Program-made: the position numbers and the translations under genes
In this document: in pieces, positions 58,881 to 64,000 of the stretch
Layout of the letters: each line of letters begins with the position of its first letter
Numbering within the stretch: the first letter of the stretch is position 1
Source: Vicia villosa
Taxonomy: Eukaryota; Streptophyta; Magnoliopsida; Fabales; Fabaceae
Assembly: GCF_029867415.1 (NCBI RefSeq)
Contig: NW_026705411.1
Span: forward strand, 62,001 to 126,000
Direction of reading: 5' to 3'
DNA: 64,000 nucleotides
The notes under the pieces: model-generated
Databases searched by the model: none
Told to the model about the DNA's origin: nothing
The model's input: only the letters and a program-made list of their open reading frames with translations

Positions 58881-59195
58881 TCCTACCTTTCCATCAAACC
58901 CATATTTTCCAACCACAGTTTCATACAACAATCATTTCCATTGAGAACCTTGTATTGGCACCTTGGCTACGTTACAAGCTACCCCATTTCAACCCCTTAC
59001 CATAAATTCTTCCACCAGAAAAAAACAAAAAAATCTCTTTCCCCAGCAGATATCAAAAAAAAAACAAAAAATAAGGATAACATTTACATCATCTTCTCTT
59101 TAGGACAAATTTCTGGTACTTTGATATTTAATCTTCTTCTACCTCGAATGTTCGAAAGGCTAACGCCAATCTCACCTTCAGGTTTAAGACGATTA

Positions 59196-59207
59196 AATAG
59201 GGGCAGC
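59196..59207 (+). promoter_or_regulatory. Polypurine tract of element 3
   Basis: AATAGGGGCAGC directly before the 3' LTR start TGTCATACCCC at 59208. It is short and interrupted by C, but in the expected place. Confidence 0.7.
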
Positions 59208-62128
59208 TGTCATACCCCAAATTTGTCCTACCCCTAACTTCTAACTGGCTTAAGTTTCATACTCATGTGCATCCCTCCATTAGGTCATCTAACACTTTGC
59301 ATTCATTCATCAAATAAACTTCTAAAGCGTGGGATCTAAGGTTTCACAACATCCAGGGTTTCTACATTATGCAAACTTATTCACAAGAGAAGTTCAGCGT
59401 TCATGGATTAAAGCACTCTCTGTATGCTTGGGATTATCAGATAAGTCCTGAGGTTTGGGCCTTCTGATCATCTGGGGGGTTTTGCTGATCATTTGGGCTA
59501 TTCATCATTTACGGAGTGGCTTCATTATTCTTTGTAATACAATTCTTTCTATTGGGCTTCACTCGGATTCTTTGAACTTGGACACTCCCCGTTGATTGGG
59601 AATTGATGTTCACATCCTTGTGTTCGATCCTAGAATTCACTTTGATTATTTGTGTTACAAGCGAATTTTGTGCAAGATTCCAGTGAAACATGGTGGACTT
59701 TGTATGTCTTTATAAGTCTGAAAAGCATAAGGTGAAACTTGGATTTTTTGGCTAATATGGAAGGCTGACTCACTGACCAAAGGTTCACATTAAGTTTTTG
59801 TGGTTCCCCATCTCATGGATGCTAAGGCTCATTTAATATCACAAGTTGGAGAAAGGTTTGAAAATTCAAAAAAAGATCATTGGAGGGAATTCTTCTCAAA
59901 TACAAAGCCATTGAATCGCATGGAGACGTCACTTGGAATTCAGGAGAGTACAAAAGAATACAATTCAAATCCTTTGTTTTTTTAAAGCATGTCTCAGACC
60001 CCATTATATCAATCCCATTTCAATATCCATTCATCACACATCTTACACATACCATGAGACTTAGAAGAAAATCATTTCTCTACATAACACTTCAAGTCAT
60101 TCTAATACACCATTTACATTACACATCAAAACCATATCCATTACAAAAATCAAACTACAAAAAGAATTACACAAAAATATTGTTAGCCTATTGTTCCTAA
60201 TATTAGGCTCCACTAATCTTCATTCATGATCAACTCCTTTCTATTAGCATCTTCAAACTCAGTACCAAAATCCAGCTTTAACCTCCACTTTTTCTTCATG
60301 AAACCTGCAGCATTATAACCATAACACCAATTCAGAATTAGCATAACAGAAAAACATGTTAATAACTAACCTCCTAACTGTGTTAACATCTCCTAATAGT
60401 TTCAAAACTAACATAACCAGAATCACTAACCATTTAATACACATCCCAATTCATTCCAAAACAACCCCGTTAACATTCATCAACATAAACCATACATTCC
60501 CTATTCAAAACCAAATGACTAACCTTCAGCTCATATTTCACATTACAAACAAAACATAACAGGCTGCCAGTCTAAACATCCATACCAAAAACGGTCCCTA
60601 CACAATTACCATATAAACTCCTAACAGCTACAAATTTTATACCTCTATCCATTTCATATTCACATAGAAACAACCACAATAAACTCAAACCAAAAAATCA
60701 CATAATGCTATACCAATTCAGCATCACTCATCACCAGGAAGTTTGTCCAAAACCAACAGCCTTCTACCATTCATATGGCCTAGACTAATGTTGAGACAGA
60801 AATGGCATCAGCCCATAACAGGTTCAAGATTTACTACCTGCATTATATCAAAACCTTTCAGTCCCGACGGTTCTATAAAATTGTCTAAAACAAACGCATT
60901 TCAATGAGCATCAGATTCATAAGAGGACCAAGCTGGGAACGAATAAATACCCAGTCATTCACCTGTTTGCATTGCCAAGACCTGCATCATCATAAATGAA
61001 CCAGCCTTCAAACAAATTCACTGCCTCATGAAAATAGAACCGGTTCACAAAATCAGAAAAAAGACTAAATAACAGCTCAACGATTCAACAATTACCGCTT
61101 GCGTCGAGTACAGCCAACAGGTCCATCACAGTAAAAAAATCCAATGAGAAGGGCCTAGCATCAGAAACAGAACAGGATAAGCAAAGAAGGAAGGTCAGAA
61201 AAAAATATTCATTAAACTCCAACTAGTCTTGAATCTCTTAACAACTAATCCCAACTGTCATAACTAACCAAAAACAGAAATAACAACCTTCTAACTGAAT
61301 TGAACTCCCTAGTCAGCACCCGAACCTAGCTCATCACATTCTCTATATAACCACCCTTCCCTCCATAATTCAAACTACACGCTCATTTCTACTCTTCACC
61401 ATCACCTTCTCCATTCTCTCATAACCTCTCATCCATCAATCACCAACCTTCACTTCGATCTCTCACCATCATCATCTTCATCTCTGCGACTCCATCACCT
61501 TCTTCATCATTCATCTCTCTCCCTTACCTCCACCAAAAGCTCACCAATCCACCATTGATAGAGCTTCAACATCTGAAGCTCTTATCAATTGAGCTCAGCC
61601 ACCACCTCACCACAACCTCACTTGCATCTCTCATCGTCATCACCTCCAATACGCTCATTCTCACGCGCAAGAACCAGCAACAACATCACACAGAAAAGGA
61701 AGAAAGAAGAAGATGAAGAAGAAAGAAGATTCGTAGAAGGAAGAGAATAAGAGATCAAGAACTTACTCGATTTCGCGTTTATTTCGCAATTTCGTCGCCG
61801 GAGCCTCCTCTCTTGATTTCTTCAGCCATTGACTCGTGTAAATCACTCCAGGTAAGCCTCACGAGCATCCTTTCATTCTACGATTCGAGCATCACGCGTC
61901 TTCATGCTATGATTTCATCATCGATTCATTTTTGTCACTACCGGTTCATAGATTATGTCTTCATGAGTAATTCCCCTATGGCATCGGCGCGTGATCCTCC
62001 GTTTTGAGCGTGTAATTTCATCTTGAAAGTTTTAGGGTTTTGCTGTTAGATTAGATTTAGGGAGATGAAAGAGGAGATTGAAACGAGAATCTGAGTGCAA
62101 GATGAGAGAGCGAATCGAAGAGAGTGAG
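59208..62128 (+). repeat. 3' LTR of element 3, interrupted
   Basis: Nearly identical to 47714-50636 of the 5' LTR. It stops after GAGAGTGAG, where LTR-D is inserted; the remaining 1.7 kb lies beyond the window. TATATAA at 61344-61350. Confidence 0.92.
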
Positions 62129-64000
62129 TGTCATACCCTAATTTTTGACCCCCCCTGAGATGACATATCTTCAGGATTTTCATCAAGTCAAAGCAAGTAC
62201 CCAGAGCAGTCTGGCATTCAAACAAGGGTGTTCAAAGACAAGAAAACTTAGGCAAAGGATCAATCAATAGAAGGATTAGTCTCTAATACAATCATAAGAC
62301 TCAAGAGCTTCTTTATTTCATCTATGATTGATTAGACACCCAGTCATCTGAGTACAGGTTTACTCAGGTCACCAGACTAGGGTTTTTTTAGACTATCAAG
62401 GACTAAAATCAGGGATCACCTTTGGGAAACCCTAAAAAGCCCCAGGGGATCATTCAAAGACATCAATCATCTTCAAATAACTCATATGACAAGATCCACT
62501 GGACATTACACCTCAATTCAAAGTCTACAGTCATTATTTTCATATGGTCGACAATTAGGGTTTTTGACCTAATTCACCAAGATAGTTGACTTTTAATCAA
62601 GGAATGGATTCAAGACTCAAGACATGATTCAAGAACCTCTACTACCTCAATATAATCCATTTACATCACCCATTTGAGGAGAAGATCTTGATTCTACACA
62701 AAAGTCCAAATTCTCACTTTATCAGGAAAAAGTCAATTGTATGAGTTCACCTTTGACTTTTGAGATTTTTGGTCAAAACATGACTTTCAAGGATCAATAT
62801 CATCAATATATGGATATTAAAGTCATTTGACCAAAGAAATTCAAAAAGAATCTTCAAGGAGCAAAAAGTCGGGAATTAGGGTTTTTGAAGGCATGATGAG
62901 AACTCAAAATTTCACCTACACAACTCAAAAAACTTCCAACATGAAAGTAGTAGATCTTGCAAAATAAAATAACATCTTACAATGCAACTTTTTTCAAAAG
63001 ATCAATCATTTAAGAGTTTTGGAAATTTTGAAGTTTTAGGTCATAAACACTTAGAAAATTTTCTGTGTTTTAACCTAGTTTTCTTCCAACTTTGGCCTCA
63101 TTTTTAACAAATTTGCCAAAGGATTCTGAAGAAACTCCAAACTAATGATTTGAAGTAGATGTTTAGGGCTTTCCAAATTGTGTTCAACCTTCTCCAAATT
63201 CATTTTGAGCTAAGAGTTATGCTTGTTCAAAGTTGGCCTCATGAAGTGAAATTATAGGTCATGTACAATTTGAAACTTTGCAATTTTTTGCAAATGACCT
63301 CTCTTATGGATGCTACACGACCCATACCACACCTGAAAACATGCCATGCATTCATTTTTACCATGACATGAGAATTGAAGAAAATTCTAAAAAACAAGAA
63401 CATGTGATTATGTAATGATTACATTTGTGAATTTATGGCAAATTGATGAATCACCCAAGGAATCTTCTCACCAACCAATTAGAGCTCATTTCTGTCTCAG
63501 AATTGTCCCCTAAGATCAAGCAAAATCGAGGGCTAGGGGATTGATTAAATGGAATCAAAATTCTCATCATTGCTTAAGAGATATTTGCAAATTTTCTTCT
63601 TGGCTAAGAAACCAAAGTGACTTCATTAAGCAAGCTTACTATCTCCATTTGTTCAGCATCAATTGCCTATAAATAGAGCCCTCTTTCTCATTCAGAAAAC
63701 ACACCAAAGCAACCATATTCCTTGCTTTCTCTTTCTCTTCTCATGCTTATTGTTTTTCAAAGTTCTTTGGCAAGAAGAATCGTTTTCTTCAAACCAGAGC
63801 TTATCTTTGGAAAGTAAGCATTCTAACATCTGAGGTGATCCAAGCACCTGGATCACTTCTGTAAGTGGAGGAACGCCATTGTTGCTCTCACTTTGGAGCT
63901 GTTGCAGTTGGAGGTCCATAGAGCAATTCAGAAGGTTTCCAACAAAGCCAAGCATCCAGGCACGTTCCATAGGAGGTAGTGAAGCTGTTCAGATGGCTGC
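62129..64000 (+). mobile_element. LTR-D: start of another LTR element
   Basis: Starts TGTCATACCCTAATTTTTGA immediately after GTGAG (62124-62128, probable target-site copy). It is a different family from the others. TATAAATA at 63668-63675 is followed by C/T-rich sequence, as for a U3/R border. It runs off the window edge. No gene; the open frame at 63692-63970 is not supported. Confidence 0.75.
63668..63675 (+). promoter_or_regulatory. TATA box of LTR-D
   Basis: TATAAATAGAGCCCTCTTTC is a strong plant TATA context about 1.54 kb inside the LTR. A transcription start about 30 bases downstream is inferred. Confidence 0.6.

Larger units (their letters stand above)
54658..59195 (+). other. 3' untranslated region of element 3
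   Basis: 4.5 kb without coding sequence. A segment of about 75 bases (GGGGCTCCCG-x-CGAGGGATAAGCAAGAC start) occurs twice, at 54667-54745 and 54970-55047. 55380-56250 matches the fragment at 39135-39985. Small inverted repeats AGGAG/CTCCT and TGAG/CTCA around TTTATTT are at 56746-56762 and 56783-56797. Tandem arrays occupy 57419-58870. Confidence 0.7.
47714..62128 (+). mobile_element. Element 3: non-autonomous gag-only Ogre-like retrotransposon
   Basis: Order: 5' LTR (47714-52330), Ogre primer site (52333-52350), leader, gag (53359-54657), a 4.5 kb 3' untranslated region with tandem arrays, polypurine tract (59196-59207), 3' LTR (59208-62128, then interrupted). There is no trace of protease, RT, RNase H or integrase between gag and the polypurine tract. 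The two LTRs differ at only about 30 positions by eye over 2.9 kb, so insertion is recent. It must have been mobilised by enzymes from another element. It lies in LTR-B; left flank TCAGG (47709-47713). Confidence 0.88.

Noticed and set aside
63692..63970. 92-codon minus-strand frame at the right edge
   Set aside because: Lies in LTR-D downstream of its TATA box on the opposite strand; no recognisable domain.

Overview
This 64 kb window is plant nuclear DNA made almost entirely of nested LTR retrotransposons. I see no intact host gene, no tRNA or rRNA gene and nothing bacterial. Two long minus-strand elements carry the layout of the Ogre group of Ty3/gypsy elements: an extra ORF1 before gag, a long gag-pro frame, a short intron between protease and reverse transcriptase, LTRs of about 4 kb and the primer site TGGCGACTCTGCTGGGGA. 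Ogre at this density suggests a legume of the pea/vetch tribe (Pisum, Vicia, Lathyrus, Lens). That assignment is inferred from the repeat types; no host gene supports it.

Layout. 1-2226: 5' LTR and gag start of a chromovirus-like element (minus), inserted in a degenerate plant-mobile-domain (PMD) gene (2227-2828, minus). 2829-5568: a truncated LTR in plus orientation, joined tail-to-tail to Ogre element 1 (5569-19165, minus: integrase, RNase H, RT, intron, gag-pro, ORF1, primer site, 5' LTR). Element 1 sits in the pol gene of the older Ogre element 2 (19166-29049, minus), which has five nonsense codons in gag-pro. To the right, 29050-29099 holds the first codons of a PMD gene, with TATA box and leader upstream. 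It appears to be the 5' end of the gene whose body is at 2227-2828, so the whole 2829-29049 block lies inside that gene. The PMD gene is antisense to another LTR element, whose polypurine tract and 3' LTR start at 29539-29554. That LTR is split by a complete solo LTR (30018-34561) flanked by GCTGG on both sides. The solo LTR contains a truncated hAT-like insertion.

35146-36680 is AT-rich sequence without recognisable genes. 36685-38900 is an old LTR relic. 38960-42296 is the 3' untranslated region of an Ogre-like element, cut by an LTR fragment (42297-about 44200). 44200-46144 carries pieces of at least one, probably two, unrelated cellular genes (an MA3-domain exon and a Miro-like exon). From 46145 to the end, insertions are stacked four deep: LTR-A, LTR-B, element 3 (47714-62128) and LTR-D. 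Element 3 is young, its two LTRs being nearly identical. It has an intact gag but no protease, RT, RNase H or integrase, so it must depend on enzymes from another element.

How the parts work together. In element 1 a stop codon overlaps the splice donor: unspliced RNA encodes Gag-Pro and spliced RNA encodes Gag-Pro-Pol in frame. The same 259-nt intron is kept in element 2. The most unexpected signal is in the 3' untranslated regions at 40735-42090 and 58016-58870. These are unrelated tandem arrays, yet both are built from small hairpins whose arms change together between copies. A second covarying hairpin lies in the 5' leader part of every LTR of the element 1/2 family, and a partial copy of the primer-binding site recurs just before the LTR end in all these families.
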